64,000 nucleotides of DNA from Sphingobacteriaceae bacterium (GCA_947453445.1 CANGGP010000004.1:1-64000); one strand, 5' to 3'; positions 25,639-36,152 are shown, counted from the stretch's first letter. Numbers and translations: made by a program. The notes: generated from the letters alone by a model not told the origin.

Positions 25639-27417
25639 TTACACACCTTCCAACAAATGGTGGCGGTACTTGTCTAAAATACTTGATTTTGATAAAAAGC
25701 CAATGTATGTTTCTCCATCAACCACAGGCAGGTTCCATTGTCCGGACTCATCAAATTTTTGCATGATCATAAATATATCTTCCTTTACATCTATTACCAC
25801 GCCGGGTTTACGCATAATTTCTTTGGCTACCATTTTATCGTATAATTCCGGATTAAACATCTCTTCTTTAATGTGATCCAATTGTATGATGCCCAATAAT
25901 TTTTTGTGGTTGTTTAAAACCGGAAAAGTATTGCGCTTCGATTGTTTTACAATTTCAATCATGCGCCTTAAATTGGCATTAAAATGGATGGATGCAAAAT
26001 CGGTTTCTATCATGGCCCTTACATTTATTTTTCGCAAGGTGCTTTTGTCCTTATCCTCCGAAATAACAGCCCCACGCGCTTTCAGCTTTTTAATATCGAG
26101 CGAATCGGGACTAAAATAAGTAACGATAACATAACTGATGGATGATACCAGCATCAAAGGAATGATTAATTCATAGCCCCCTGTGATTTCAGCAATCAAA
26201 AAGATGCCGGTTAAAGGCGCATGAAACACACCACTTAAAATGCCGGCCATGGCTACAATGGTAAAATTAGACCCTGGAAGTTGTATGCCAATTAAACTCA
26301 ATAATTGTGCAAAAGCAAATCCCAAATAAGCCCCAACAAACAAGGATGGCGCAAAGTTACCGCCATTACCACCACTGCCCAGGGTGATGCCTGTTGCTAA
26401 CACTTTTAAAAACATGACTGCCAATACCAACAAAAACAATAACCATTGTTGTGTAACATGTTGAAAAAGTAGACTGTTTTTAAATAAATCGCCAATGTTA
26501 TTTTCCGACAATGATTTAATGCTGCTGTATCCTTCGCCGTATAATGATGGAAACAAAGCCAATAAAAAAGCCAATGCAATGCCTCCAATGAGCCATTTAC
26601 CAATGTTTGATTTTACAGCCTTAAAACGGTTTTCGATTTTTTCAAAAAAGGAGGCATAATACAAGGAGATAAAACCACACAAAAATCCCAGCAATACATA
26701 AAAGGGCACATTCTTGTAATTAAAAGGCTGCTTTAAACTAAAGTATAACAAACCGTCTTCATTTAAAATAATTTTCGACAACAAAGCCCCTGAAGCCGCC
26801 GCAATTAATAATGGAATAAAGGCACTTAAACTGATATCAACCAAAATCACTTCCAAAGCAAATAAAACACCCGCAATTGGAGCATTAAATGCGCCGGCGA
26901 TACCACCCGCTGCTCCTGCGGCCAGCAACATGGTGCGGTCTTTATAACTCAATTGATACGTGCGGGCAAAATTTGAACCAATGGCCGCGCCTGTACTTAC
27001 AATGGGAGATTCAATTCCCGAAGAGCCGCCAAAACCTACGGTTAATGCGGTAGTGATTACATGCGAATACATTTGGTAAAAAGGCAGGAAACTACTTTTT
27101 TTGGCGATGGCGAATAAAATATTGGAAGCCCCTCGGTTTAAATTTCCCTTGAAAAAATACTTGGTAATTAATACTGTAATGCCAATACCAATGAGTGGCA
27201 ACAACAAATAGGTGTACTTAAAATCAAACTCGAAAAAAAAGCCCTCCACCAAATACACCCTAATAAAATTAATGAATGCTTTTAATACAATGGCAGCCAA
27301 ACCCGAACTCAAACCAACCATCACACTGGCAAATATGAGAAATTGCTTTTCGTTGGTTTTATCAAGCAACCATGCGATAAACTTTTCTATGTAATTAAAG
27401 CGTTTGAAATAATTCAT
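25639..27417 (-). CDS. ClC-family chloride channel / H+-Cl- exchanger with CBS pair
   Basis: A 592-residue protein. The membrane part (about residues 20-440) has the ClC selectivity motifs GGSSGIESPIVSTGAAIGSN near residue 130, GSGGNGGNFAPSLFVGAYLG near residue 350 and the following helical motif GIFLIAEITGGYELIIPLML. The glutamate of GIESP corresponds to the gating glutamate of ClC exchangers. The cytoplasmic C-terminus holds two CBS domains (about 460-520 and 530-585), which often bind nucleotides. It moves chloride across the inner membrane, probably coupled to protons. It is downstream of no obvious partner and ends shortly after the phosphatase gene begins. Confidence 0.9.
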   Translation of the reverse strand: MNYFKRFNYIEKFIAWLLDKTNEKQFLIFASVMVGLSSGLAAIVLKAFINFIRVYLVEGFFFEFDFKYTYLLLPLIGIGITVLITKYFFKGNLNRGASNILFAIAKKSSFLPFYQMYSHVITTALTVGFGGSSGIESPIVSTGAAIGSNFARTYQLSYKDRTMLLAAGAAGGIAGAFNAPIAGVLFALEVILVDISLSAFIPLLIAAASGALLSKIILNEDGLLYFSLKQPFNYKNVPFYVLLGFLCGFISLYYASFFEKIENRFKAVKSNIGKWLIGGIALAFLLALFPSLYGEGYSSIKSLSENNIGDLFKNSLLFQHVTQQWLLFLLVLAVMFLKVLATGITLGSGGNGGNFAPSLFVGAYLGFAFAQLLSLIGIQLPGSNFTIVAMAGILSGVFHAPLTGIFLIAEITGGYELIIPLMLVSSISYVIVTYFSPDSLDIKKLKARGAVISEDKDKSTLRKINVRAMIETDFASIHFNANLRRMIEIVKQSKRNTFPVLNNHKKLLGIIQLDHIKEEMFNPELYDKMVAKEIMRKPGVVIDVKEDIFMIMQKFDESGQWNLPVVDGETYIGFLSKSSILDKYRHHLLEGV

Positions 27418-27590
27418 TTAGAATTCTAAATCTATTTTTTTGAATCACAAGTTCCGAATTTATATTCAATGTTTTTAGAACTTTATTGGTCGATCTCACC
27501 TATTTGTATTCAAAAACTCATTTAAGCCTTTTCCCACAAGGAGGAAATTTCGTTTTAATTTTTTATATTTACTTCACAAAAAATCCTATC

Positions 27591-28070
27591 ATGAAATATA
27601 TTTTATTCAATCCCAAAAGTGTAAAATTGATTCCAACAAGATAGTTGATCATTTTGATTATCCTTGTTTTCATTTTTGATAATTATTTTTCGCAAATAAC
27701 AAGTAGCCCTTATATTATTTACAACAATTTAAATTGTGATGCTGAAATTCACTGGAGAATTGTTGACAATTCAGTTCCTGCCTGTCCCCCACTTTGCAAT
27801 GGAAACAATGTGATAATTCCTGGCAATAGCTCAATAAATATTAATTGCGCAGTAGCAAATACTAGTTGCATTGAAGTTGTGCTTTTGAAGTTAAAAGGGG
27901 TTGCAATAATACCGAACCCTTTCGTTTGCGATAATGGCACTTTTGGGTCATGTGTAATGAGCGGACCAACTAATGATTCTGGCATTATTCCTTCATCTGC
28001 TCAATTTGGTTGTGGAAGTTCAACTTGGTCGCATACATATACAGGCGCTTCAACAACAATTGCATCTTGA
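27591..28070 (+). pseudogene. Small secreted protein with an in-frame amber codon in its leader
   Basis: An ATG at 27591, preceded by a promoter-like TATATTTAC, opens a frame that meets TAG at 27642-27644 after 17 codons. The same frame then continues to 28070. Read through, it gives MKYILFNPKSVKLIPTR-stop-LIILIILVFIFDNYFSQ, a plausible signal peptide, followed by a cysteine-rich mature part of about 125 residues (eight or more Cys, such as PACPPLCNGN). Restart at the TTG at 27645 would still give a shorter signal peptide, so the gene could be functional. I recognise no domain. Confidence 0.55.
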
Positions 28071-28098
28071 AAATTTACACAATATTTTTTCAAAAAAA

Positions 28099-30003
28099 AT
28101 GCAACGTAGATTAACATTTCATATACTACTTTTAATTACCTATTTGATTAGTGTTTCAAATTCAGTTTTAATTGGTCAAAACGAAACTAATAATTGGTAT
28201 TTTGGAAATAAAGCTGCAATGTCCTTCTCAATAAATCCGCCTGTGGCTGTATTAAATAGCGCTATGGTTGCGGGTGAAGCTTGTGCTTGCATTTCAGATG
28301 CCGCCGGAAATCTACTATTTTATTCCAATGGTGTAAATGTGTGGGACAATTCACACAATCTAATGGCAAATGGTAGCGGTATACTTGGAAATACATCAAG
28401 TACACAGGGCGCAGTTATCGCTAAATCACCATCATTACCTTTAGTATATTACTTGTTTACTTTAGATCAACTTGGCCAATCAAATGGTTTACGATATTCA
28501 GTCATCGACATGTCTCTATCGGCCGGACAAGGTTCAATCACTTCTAAAAACAATTTAATTTACACACCAAGTTGCGAAAAAATGACTTTGGTTAAACATT
28601 GTAACGGTCGTGATACTTGGATTGTTACGCATGAATACAATTCGGCTAACTTTAGATCATATTTATTGGATAATAATGGATTAAGCTCAAATCCTGTGAT
28701 ATCGAACATTGGCCCCATTATTGCAAATCCAAGTGCCAGCGCAGGTTATTTAAAAGCATCACCAAACGGGAGAAAATTAGCAATGGTTGTACCCGGAAAT
28801 GCCGCGCCAAATGGCTCAGTAGTGACCTTCGATTTCGATAACACAAATGGGGTCATCTCAAATTCATTAACCCTGTTTAACAGTGAATTTATTTATGGCT
28901 GCGAATTTTCACCTGATGGTACAAAACTATATGCTTCTGATTTTGGATTAAACCAAATTTTTCAATGGCAATTGTGTGCGGGTAATAATTCGGCTGTCAT
29001 TAATTCAATGTATACAGTTAATACAGGCACACAAAGCACAATTCAAGCACCTTACGCTATGCAATTAGCCAAAGATGGTAAAATTTATTTTATTCATGGT
29101 CCCAATAATTATCTCAGCGTGATTAACAACCCTAATAATCCGGGCGCGACGATGAGTGTATCATTTGCAGCAGTTAGCATAGCACCAAAAACAAGCATGA
29201 TGGGGCTCCCCAACTTCATCAATAATTTTAATGCACCAATATTACCTTCCTCATTTACTTTTTCTTCAACATGTTCAACTGTTTCATTCACTCCACCTAT
29301 TCAACCGTCACAAACGGTCAGCACCACTTGCACAACAACCAATTATCCGACATCCGCTCATTTTTGGGATTTTGGAGATGTCAATTCTGGTGCTACTAAT
29401 TCTTCAACGCTTAACAGTCCATCTCATAACTTTAGTAATATTGGTACTTATACCGTGAAGCTTATTTTAACATCTCCTTGTCGCAGCGATACTGTGAAAC
29501 AAATCATAAATATTACATCAATTAATCCCGTTGTTTCTGTAAGTGGTCCCACCTCTATTTGTGCTGGAGAAACAGCAAGCTTTTCTGTTACAGGAAATTT
29601 CAATTTTAATTGGAGCAACGGCAGTACATCAAACAAAATGAATGTTTCACCCAATACAAGTTCTACTTACACGTTAATTACAACTAATACAATAACCAAC
29701 TGCATCAGTAAATCCACAATTAATCTGACAGTCAATAAATGCTTGCATTTATATGATCAATTACCGCTTGAAACATTTATACGCATTTATCCCAATCCAA
29801 CATCTGACATTTTGAAATTCGATAATCTTTCGACTTCTACCATTAAGTTACTATTAACCAATCAAATTAATCAGGTTTTATTTTCTTCAACCCTAAGTAA
29901 AGGTTATAATGAAATTGATGTTTCGAAATTACTAGCAGGTATCTATTATTTACAGATTCAAATAGATAATTCTATTTTTTACAAAAAATGTGTTATTGAA
30001 TAA
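28099..30003 (+). CDS. PKD-domain T9SS surface protein with NWYFG-type propeller
   Basis: I start it at ATG 28099 (MQRRLTFHILLLITYLISVS), which gives a signal peptide; the longer open frame upstream overlaps the preceding gene. About 634 residues. The N-terminal region begins NNWYFGNKAAMSF and continues with SDAAGNLLFYSNGVNVWD, the pattern of a beta-propeller domain common in gliding-type Bacteroidota surface proteins. A PKD domain follows near residue 420 (HFWDFGDVNSG ... YTVKLIL). A T9SS C-terminal sorting domain ends the protein (RIYPNPTSDILKF ... LLAGIYYLQI). It should be exported by T9SS and attached to the surface. Role unknown. Confidence 0.8.
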   Translation: MQRRLTFHILLLITYLISVSNSVLIGQNETNNWYFGNKAAMSFSINPPVAVLNSAMVAGEACACISDAAGNLLFYSNGVNVWDNSHNLMANGSGILGNTSSTQGAVIAKSPSLPLVYYLFTLDQLGQSNGLRYSVIDMSLSAGQGSITSKNNLIYTPSCEKMTLVKHCNGRDTWIVTHEYNSANFRSYLLDNNGLSSNPVISNIGPIIANPSASAGYLKASPNGRKLAMVVPGNAAPNGSVVTFDFDNTNGVISNSLTLFNSEFIYGCEFSPDGTKLYASDFGLNQIFQWQLCAGNNSAVINSMYTVNTGTQSTIQAPYAMQLAKDGKIYFIHGPNNYLSVINNPNNPGATMSVSFAAVSIAPKTSMMGLPNFINNFNAPILPSSFTFSSTCSTVSFTPPIQPSQTVSTTCTTTNYPTSAHFWDFGDVNSGATNSSTLNSPSHNFSNIGTYTVKLILTSPCRSDTVKQIINITSINPVVSVSGPTSICAGETASFSVTGNFNFNWSNGSTSNKMNVSPNTSSTYTLITTNTITNCISKSTINLTVNKCLHLYDQLPLETFIRIYPNPTSDILKFDNLSTSTIKLLLTNQINQVLFSSTLSKGYNEIDVSKLLAGIYYLQIQIDNSIFYKKCVIE

Positions 30004-30122
30004 GCCCACAATTGCCAATTATTGAGCATAAATTGTGCTCATTCATTTGTCTTTACCAAAAATTATTTTATTAATTTAAAGCCCGCAAATGGCGCTTATT
30101 TATATTGCACAATTTTATTTCT

Positions 30123-31664
30123 ATGAACGATAAAATAAAAATACTCGAACAAAAAAAACAAGAAGCCCTTTTAGGCGGTGGACAAAAACGTATTGACGCC
30201 CAACACAAAAAAGGCAAACTCACTGCCCGTGAGCGCATTCACTTTTTAATGGACGAAGGTACTTTCGAAGAAATTGGCATGTTGGTGCAACACCGCAGCA
30301 ACGACTTTGGTTTGGAGAAAGAAAAATATTTGGGCGACGGTGTGGTAACCGGTTATGGCAATATCAACGGACGCCTTACTTATGTGTTTTCGCAAGACTT
30401 TACTGTTTTTGGCGGAAGTTTAAGTGAAACCCATGCTGAAAAAATTTGCAAAATAATGGACCTCGCTATGAAAAATGGCGCACCAGTGATTGGTTTAAAT
30501 GACAGTGGTGGTGCACGTATTCAAGAAGGTGTGGTTTCTTTAGGCGGTTACGCCGATATTTTTTACCGCAATGTGCGCAGCAGTGGTGTTATTCCTCAAT
30601 TATCAGCCATTATGGGACCTTGCGCCGGTGGTGCAGTTTACAGTCCTGCCATCACCGATTTTATTCTCATGGTTGAAAACACCAGTTATATGTTTGTCAC
30701 CGGTCCTAATGTTGTAAAAACAGTTACACACGAAGAAGTTACCAGTGAAGAATTGGGAGGAGCCATGACACACGCCACCAAAAGTGGTGTAACCCATTTT
30801 GCTTGTGCCAACGAATTGGAAGCCATTCAATATTTAAAAACATTGTTGTCGTATGTGCCGCAAAATTGTGAAGAAGACGCACCTTCATTGCCTTATGAAA
30901 TGGGTGATGAACGCCGTGCAGAACTCAACAATATCATTCCCGATAACGCCAATCAACCTTACGACATTCGTGAAGTCATTGAAAAGGTGATTGATAACGA
31001 ATCATTTTTTGAAGTGCATAAAAATTTCGCCGAAAATATTGTTGTTGGATTTGCACGCTTAGCCGGACGAAGCATTGGCATTGTAGCCAATCAACCCGCT
31101 GTATTGGCCGGTGTATTGGATATTCACTCTTCTACCAAAGCAGCCAGGTTTGTGCGCTTTTGTGATAGTTTTAATATTCCATTGTTGGTATTTGAAGACG
31201 TTCCGGGCTTTTTACCGGGCACCGACCAAGAATGGAATGCCATTATCACCAATGGTGCCAAATTGCTGTATGCCTTTAGTGAAGCCACAGTGCCGCGTAT
31301 TACCGTGATTACACGCAAAGCTTACGGTGGTGCTTATGATGTAATGAACAGCAAACACATTGGCGCCGACATGAACTTTGCATGGCCAAGTGCCGAAATT
31401 GCAGTGATGGGTGCGAAAGGTGCTGCCGAAATTATTTTCAAAAATGAAATCGCCTTGGCAAAAGACAAAGATGCCAAATGGAAAGAAAAAGAAACCGAAT
31501 ACCAAACCATGTTCGCCAATCCTTATCGCGCGGCCGAAAGAGGCTTTATTGATGAAGTAATTGAACCGGCTGATACCCGCATTAAATTAATCAAAGCATT
31601 TAAAATGATGGAAAATAAAGTGGATAAATTGCCAAAGAAAAAACACGGTAACATTCCGCTTTAA
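30123..31664 (+). CDS. Acyl-CoA carboxylase carboxyltransferase (beta) subunit, propionyl-CoA type
   Basis: I start it at ATG 30123 ([16 protein letters not shown]), giving 513 residues; the family starts at about this point. It is a carboxyltransferase of the PccB/MmdA group: [20 protein letters not shown] near residue 30, [28 protein letters not shown] and [16 protein letters not shown] are acyl-CoA binding and oxyanion-hole segments. The C-terminal half has [14 protein letters not shown] and [13 protein letters not shown]. It transfers CO2 from biotin to propionyl-CoA (or a similar acyl-CoA), giving methylmalonyl-CoA. The biotin-carrying alpha subunit is not adjacent. Confidence 0.9.
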   Translation: MNDKIKILEQKKQEALLGGGQKRIDAQHKKGKLTARERIHFLMDEGTFEEIGMLVQHRSNDFGLEKEKYLGDGVVTGYGNINGRLTYVFSQDFTVFGGSLSETHAEKICKIMDLAMKNGAPVIGLNDSGGARIQEGVVSLGGYADIFYRNVRSSGVIPQLSAIMGPCAGGAVYSPAITDFILMVENTSYMFVTGPNVVKTVTHEEVTSEELGGAMTHATKSGVTHFACANELEAIQYLKTLLSYVPQNCEEDAPSLPYEMGDERRAELNNIIPDNANQPYDIREVIEKVIDNESFFEVHKNFAENIVVGFARLAGRSIGIVANQPAVLAGVLDIHSSTKAARFVRFCDSFNIPLLVFEDVPGFLPGTDQEWNAIITNGAKLLYAFSEATVPRITVITRKAYGGAYDVMNSKHIGADMNFAWPSAEIAVMGAKGAAEIIFKNEIALAKDKDAKWKEKETEYQTMFANPYRAAERGFIDEVIEPADTRIKLIKAFKMMENKVDKLPKKKHGNIPL

Positions 31665-31723
31665 GCATCTTATTACACTTTAAGTATACTTCACAATAAT
31701 TATTAAAACAAATCGTTTTATTT

Positions 31724-32392
31724 ATGCTTATGAAGTATAAAACCTATTTACTCTTACCCTTTCTAAGTGTTTGTCAGTTATTTTCCCAAGTAACTGATTC
31801 AACCCAGGGTGGCTGTGACTATAGACTTTATTGTCATCAGCAAGGAGGGGAGTTGTGCAAAAACCAATCAATCATTTATACTCAACCCCTTTATTTATGT
31901 GAAGGCGGTTCATTAGATTTGAATTTCAATGGGCCCAGCGGTGGTGGCTGTACTTTTGGTTCTGTAACATGGTTTAAAAATGGAAATATCATTTCAGTTA
32001 CAAATGGTCCTTATTTAACTATTACAGCCCCGGGAACATACTCAGCCAACTTCATCAATTCAAATTATATGCCTCGTTCAACTTGTGAAGTTACTGTAAT
32101 CTGCTCAATCATGGCTGGAATCAGTACAAATGAAGATAGTAAAGATTATTTAATATACCCTACTCTGGCTCATCAAAAAATAAATATTAAACACCCACCT
32201 ATTTCAGAACCCCTAAACATTCAATTATTGGATATTAATACAAGTTTAATACCCATTACATTTATTGAAAACAATGGTATTTTAACACTCAACACATCAT
32301 CTATTCAAAGCGGTTTGTACCTACTTATCATCAGTCAAAAAAGTGGGAAGTTTAAAAAATTCAAAATAATAATTGATCACAACCAAGACTAA
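31724..32392 (+). CDS. Short T9SS-sorted secreted protein
   Basis: A 222-residue protein with a signal peptide (MKYKTYLLLPFLSVCQLFSQ, from the ATG at 31730 or the one at 31724). The middle is Ig-like and cysteine-containing (LYLCEGGSLDLNFNGPSG, GTYSANFINS). The last 75 residues resemble a type A T9SS C-terminal sorting domain (YPTLAHQKINIK ... SGLYLLIISQK), although the usual PNP is replaced by PTL. It stands alone after the carboxyltransferase gene. Function unknown. Confidence 0.7.
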   Translation: MLMKYKTYLLLPFLSVCQLFSQVTDSTQGGCDYRLYCHQQGGELCKNQSIIYTQPLYLCEGGSLDLNFNGPSGGGCTFGSVTWFKNGNIISVTNGPYLTITAPGTYSANFINSNYMPRSTCEVTVICSIMAGISTNEDSKDYLIYPTLAHQKINIKHPPISEPLNIQLLDINTSLIPITFIENNGILTLNTSSIQSGLYLLIISQKSGKFKKFKIIIDHNQD

Positions 32393-32513
32393 AATTTAGT
32401 TATGAGTGCCAAAAACAAATAAGGCAACATGACAACACCGTATTACCGTCAAATTTGTAACAATCACCTCTAATTTAAAACGGCATTAAACTTGTGTCAA
32501 GCTAAAGTGTCTT

Positions 32514-33641
32514 ATGTTCATGAGCAAAGACCTCCGTGTTTTGATTTTAGCCGATATCAATTCCCCGCACACACAAAAATGGGTGTTAGGCCTGAGTAAA
32601 AACAATATTGAAATTGGCATTTTTTCATTTAATCACAGTAAACAAAATTGGTTTGCGAATCACCCAAACGTGCATTGCCTAAGGCAATCGAAGAAACGAC
32701 AAAACAATTCATGGCTTTCGAAACTTGAATACATTTTTTTGTTACCGCAACTTTTGATTAACATCAAGTGTTTTAAACCAAACATTGTTCATGCCCACTA
32801 TGCCTCAAGCTATGGGTTTTTAGCTGCTTTGAGCTTTTTTAAACCCATGGTGGTTTCAGTTTGGGGCAGCGATATTTTGCAATTCCCTAAAAAAGGTTTG
32901 TTGCAAAAATTAATTCTAAATTTTGTTCTCTTGCGCGCCAAAAAAATTTGCGCCACATCAAGTATTCTTCATCGCGAAGTAGCCTTATATAGCGATAAAC
33001 CATGCGAAGTCATTCCCTTCGGAATCGATCTCCAAAACTTTTATTCCTTCAACGAATACAAACACCCTTCGGTTTTTACCATCGGCTGCATTAAAAATTT
33101 AGAACGCATTTATAACATCGATAAGGTGATTGAAGCCTTTAGCCTTTTAAGATTAAAATACCCTTACCAAAAGTTTCACTTAAAAATTATTGGTGAAGGC
33201 ACAGAAGAAAAAAAATTACGCGCATTAACCGAACAACTAAACCTAAGTAAACTAATTGAGTTTACCGGAAAAATTGAACACGAGCACATTCCCGAATATT
33301 TGCACCAATTAAATGTATTGGTAAACGTGTCAGAATACGAAAGTTTTGGTGTGTCGGTTGCAGAAGCCATGGCATGTAAAATACCGGTGATTGTAAGTGC
33401 TCACGAGGGTTTTAAAGATTTGGTTCCGAATGATGAGTATGCCATTATTGTTAAAATCATCGACGCACAAAATGTCTTTAAGGCTTTAGAAGAATATTTT
33501 ATTAACGAGGAAAAACGAGAAGAAATAGCCGGCAAAAGCTATCATTTAATTCAAAAAGAATTTAATTGGCTCAACAATTTAAAACAAATGCAAAATGTGT
33601 ATACCGACATGCTGCCTGATTTAGGCAAGGTAAGGGTGTAA
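32514..33641 (+). CDS. Glycosyltransferase family 4 protein
   Basis: A 375-residue GT-B fold glycosyltransferase. The N-terminal Rossmann domain has VLILADINSPHTQKWVLGL near residue 8, HAHYASSYGFLAALS near residue 94 and VVSVWGSDILQFPKKG. The C-terminal GT1-type domain shows the EX7E donor-binding motif in ESFGVSVAEAMACKIPVI near residue 285. It transfers a sugar from a nucleotide-sugar donor, probably for surface polysaccharide or glycolipid. No other polysaccharide genes are adjacent, so the acceptor is unknown. Confidence 0.85.
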   Translation: MFMSKDLRVLILADINSPHTQKWVLGLSKNNIEIGIFSFNHSKQNWFANHPNVHCLRQSKKRQNNSWLSKLEYIFLLPQLLINIKCFKPNIVHAHYASSYGFLAALSFFKPMVVSVWGSDILQFPKKGLLQKLILNFVLLRAKKICATSSILHREVALYSDKPCEVIPFGIDLQNFYSFNEYKHPSVFTIGCIKNLERIYNIDKVIEAFSLLRLKYPYQKFHLKIIGEGTEEKKLRALTEQLNLSKLIEFTGKIEHEHIPEYLHQLNVLVNVSEYESFGVSVAEAMACKIPVIVSAHEGFKDLVPNDEYAIIVKIIDAQNVFKALEEYFINEEKREEIAGKSYHLIQKEFNWLNNLKQMQNVYTDMLPDLGKVRV

Positions 33642-33663
33642 TAAATCAAGCCAACAATAAACT

Positions 33664-34203
33664 TTACTTCTCTAAATTCGATTTAAGGTTATTGAGTCCT
33701 ACTTGCAAATCATCACCCAACATCTTTTCCATGTTCATGATTAAACGCATGATGTTCATCGGATAAGGCATTGAACTCTTGAAGCCCCATTTAACAGAAG
33801 TTTGATTTTCATTTACTGCTGTTAAAGCCATGTAAGAAGTGGCCTTGCCATCAAATGGCATTATAAAATGTAAATCAAATTCAATGCGTTCGCCTTCAAT
33901 TATTTTTGCAATGCTTTGTTCGCCTTTACCCACGCTTTTATTTTCACTGTCCCATGAAGTATAAAAACCAACGGTTCCATCGTTTCCCTTGTATTCTCTT
34001 TTCGAATTCGGATCGGTCATGTTCCACTTGCTATAATAATCTTGATTTTTTAATAAACGGATGTAATCAAACACCTGCGCTTTATTTTTGTTAATTACAA
34101 TTTCACGTTCAATCTCATATTGCTTGTTCACAAACAAAGCAACAATTAATACCAATGCGATAAGCAATCCCAATACTATCAGCACCCATTTTAAAACTAC
34201 CAT
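33664..34203 (-). CDS. SRPBCC (START-like) family protein with N-terminal membrane anchor
   Basis: A 179-residue protein. The first 25 residues (LKWVLIVLGLLIALVLIVALFV) form a transmembrane anchor. The remainder is an SRPBCC/polyketide-cyclase-like fold: YEIEREIVINKNKAQVFDYIRLLKN at its start, then WNMTDPNSKREYKG and a final helix. Such proteins bind hydrophobic ligands in a deep pocket. It is transcribed divergently from purB, whose promoter lies in the shared intergenic region. No function can be assigned beyond the fold. Confidence 0.75.
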   Translation of the reverse strand: MVVLKWVLIVLGLLIALVLIVALFVNKQYEIEREIVINKNKAQVFDYIRLLKNQDYYSKWNMTDPNSKREYKGNDGTVGFYTSWDSENKSVGKGEQSIAKIIEGERIEFDLHFIMPFDGKATSYMALTAVNENQTSVKWGFKSSMPYPMNIMRLIMNMEKMLGDDLQVGLNNLKSNLEK

Positions 34204-34291
34204 GATTTAATTTTTATTGATTAAAACAAAAATAATCAAATTTTTTTATTGGAAGAATATGGCCATGCAAGCTCCGATTTTAAATCCAAAG

Positions 34292-34323
34292 TTTGCCCAA
34301 ACCTTCTTTTTGGCGTATCTTTG
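34292..34323 (+). promoter_or_regulatory. Candidate purB promoter
   Basis: TTTG (34292-34295), a 20-base spacer, then TATCTTTG (34316-34323), an exact -7 consensus. The ATG at 34339 follows after 15 bases. This supports the short purB start over the longer open frame. Confidence 0.55.
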
Positions 34324-34338
34324 CCCTTTATTTCTTTT

Positions 34339-35694
34339 ATGGAATTATCAAATTTAAGTGCCATTTCTCCTGTTGACGGTCGCTACCGAAAAGCCACCGA
34401 AATTCTTGCGCCCTATTTTTCAGAATACGGCTTAATGAAATACAGGGTTTTGGTTGAAATCGAATATTTTATTGCGCTTTCAAAAACAGGCTTAGCGCCT
34501 TTACCGGTGCTGAATGCCGAACAAGAAAATGCACTTCGTTTGGTGTACAAAAATTTTAGTGTTGCCGATGCGCAACACATTAAAAACACCGAAAAAACAA
34601 CCAATCACGATGTGAAGGCCGTTGAATATTTTGTGAAGGAAAAAATTCAAAATATAGGATTACAAGATCAAACCGAATTCATTCATTTTGGTTTAACCTC
34701 ACAAGACATTAACAACACTTCGGTGCCCCTATCGATTAAAGAAGCCACCAATGAAGTTTTGGTGCCAACCATTAGTGAGGTGATTGAAAAAATTACAAAT
34801 CTTGCCAAAGAGTGGAAAGATGTTTCATTATTGGCCCGCACGCACGGCCAACCGGCCTCTCCCACAAAATTAGGAAAGGAATTATACGTTTTTTGTGACC
34901 GTTTAAACCACCAGTTGGGTCAACTGATTGCCATACCGGCATCGGCTAAATTTGGCGGTGCCACCGGTAATTTTAATGCCCATGTGGTGGCCTATCCACA
35001 TTTTAATTGGGTTGAGTTTGGCAATCAATTTGTAAACGAAACCCTTGGCTTACACCGTTCACAATTTACCACACAAATTGAGCACTATGATAATTTAGCC
35101 GCATACTGCGATGCCCTTAAACGCATCAATACCATCCTTATCGATTTTTCACGCGATATATGGACCTACGTGAGCATGGATTATTTTAAACAAAAATTGA
35201 AGGCAGGTGAAATTGGTTCTTCTGCCATGCCGCACAAAGTAAATCCAATTGATTTTGAAAATGCCGAAGGTAATTTAGGTATCGCAAATGCCCTACTCGA
35301 GCACCTTTCGGCCAAGTTGCCGATTTCTCGATTACAACGCGATTTAACCGACAGCACCGTGATGCGCAATATTGGCGTGCCTTTATCGCATGCCATGATT
35401 GCCTACTCGAGCATACTCAAAGGTTTGAACAAATTAATTTTAAATGAAAAAGCTTTGCACCACGATTTAGAAAACAACTGGGCCGTGGTGGCTGAGGCCA
35501 TTCAAACCATTTTACGTCGCGAAGGTTACGAAAAACCTTATGAAGCTTTAAAAGATTTAACGCGCACAAATACCCACATCGACCATCAATCGATTTCGAA
35601 TTTTATTGATCATTTGAATGTGAGCGATAAGGTTAAACAGGAATTGAAAAAAATTAGTCCCCACAATTACACAGGCATTAATCCGCATTTTTAA
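34339..35694 (+). CDS. purB: Adenylosuccinate lyase
   Basis: A 451-residue enzyme of the fumarase/aspartase superfamily. I start it at ATG 34339 (MELSNLSAISPVDGRY), which is where the family begins and lies just after a good promoter. Motifs: SPVDGRYRKAT near residue 9, KTTNHDVKAVEYF near residue 90, HFGLTSQDINNTS near residue 118, and the superfamily signature GEIGSSAMPHKVNPIDFEN near residue 290. It cleaves SAICAR and adenylosuccinate in purine synthesis. The next gene overlaps its stop by one base (TAATG). Confidence 0.95.
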   Translation: MELSNLSAISPVDGRYRKATEILAPYFSEYGLMKYRVLVEIEYFIALSKTGLAPLPVLNAEQENALRLVYKNFSVADAQHIKNTEKTTNHDVKAVEYFVKEKIQNIGLQDQTEFIHFGLTSQDINNTSVPLSIKEATNEVLVPTISEVIEKITNLAKEWKDVSLLARTHGQPASPTKLGKELYVFCDRLNHQLGQLIAIPASAKFGGATGNFNAHVVAYPHFNWVEFGNQFVNETLGLHRSQFTTQIEHYDNLAAYCDALKRINTILIDFSRDIWTYVSMDYFKQKLKAGEIGSSAMPHKVNPIDFENAEGNLGIANALLEHLSAKLPISRLQRDLTDSTVMRNIGVPLSHAMIAYSSILKGLNKLILNEKALHHDLENNWAVVAEAIQTILRREGYEKPYEALKDLTRTNTHIDHQSISNFIDHLNVSDKVKQELKKISPHNYTGINPHF

Positions 35695-36152
35695 TGAACA
35701 GAGTTTGGACATACATCATCAGCCGAGCGCTTAGTGCAAGCGAATTAGAACAATTGCAACACGCGGGCGAAGCATTTGTAAAAACGTGGACGGCACATGA
35801 AGTGCAATTACACGGCAGTTTCAGCATTTTCCAAAACCGCATTATTGTTGTGAAGGTAAACGAAGACATTCATGGCGCCAGTGGTTGCAGCATCGACAAG
35901 TTGAGCCATTTTGTAAAACAAGCCGAAAAACAATTTAACATTGAATTGCTCAACCGTTTATTGGTTGCCATTCAAAGTAAGGATGGTTTACAAATTGTAC
36001 ACAGCTCAAAAATAAAAGACATGTTGCAACAAGGATTAATCAATGAAAACACCATTGTTTACAATACAGCAGCAGGCTATGAAAATGAATTAAATACTTG
36101 GGAACAAGCACTCAAAAACACTTGGTTGAATAAGTACTTGGTGAGCATTTAA
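35694..36152 (+). CDS. Conserved Bacteroidota protein of unknown function (often labelled ABC transporter ATPase)
   Basis: A 152-residue cytoplasmic protein resembling a family I recall in Bacteroidota that databases often mislabel as ABC transporter ATPase. It lacks Walker motifs. Recognisable parts are the start RVWTYIISRALSASELEQLQ, WTAHEVQLHGSF near residue 33, and GASGCSIDKLSHFVKQAEKQF near residue 62. It overlaps the purB stop by one base, so it is cotranscribed and possibly translationally coupled with it. No enzymatic motif is visible, and I do not assign a role. Confidence 0.75.
   Translation: MNRVWTYIISRALSASELEQLQHAGEAFVKTWTAHEVQLHGSFSIFQNRIIVVKVNEDIHGASGCSIDKLSHFVKQAEKQFNIELLNRLLVAIQSKDGLQIVHSSKIKDMLQQGLINENTIVYNTAAGYENELNTWEQALKNTWLNKYLVSI

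Noticed and set aside
20090..28070. Recoding of TAG as a sense codon, suggested by two in-frame TAGs
   Set aside because: TAG is used as a normal stop elsewhere, for example at the ends of the barrel gene at 11542 and the DUF3078 gene at 13868, so global recoding is unlikely.
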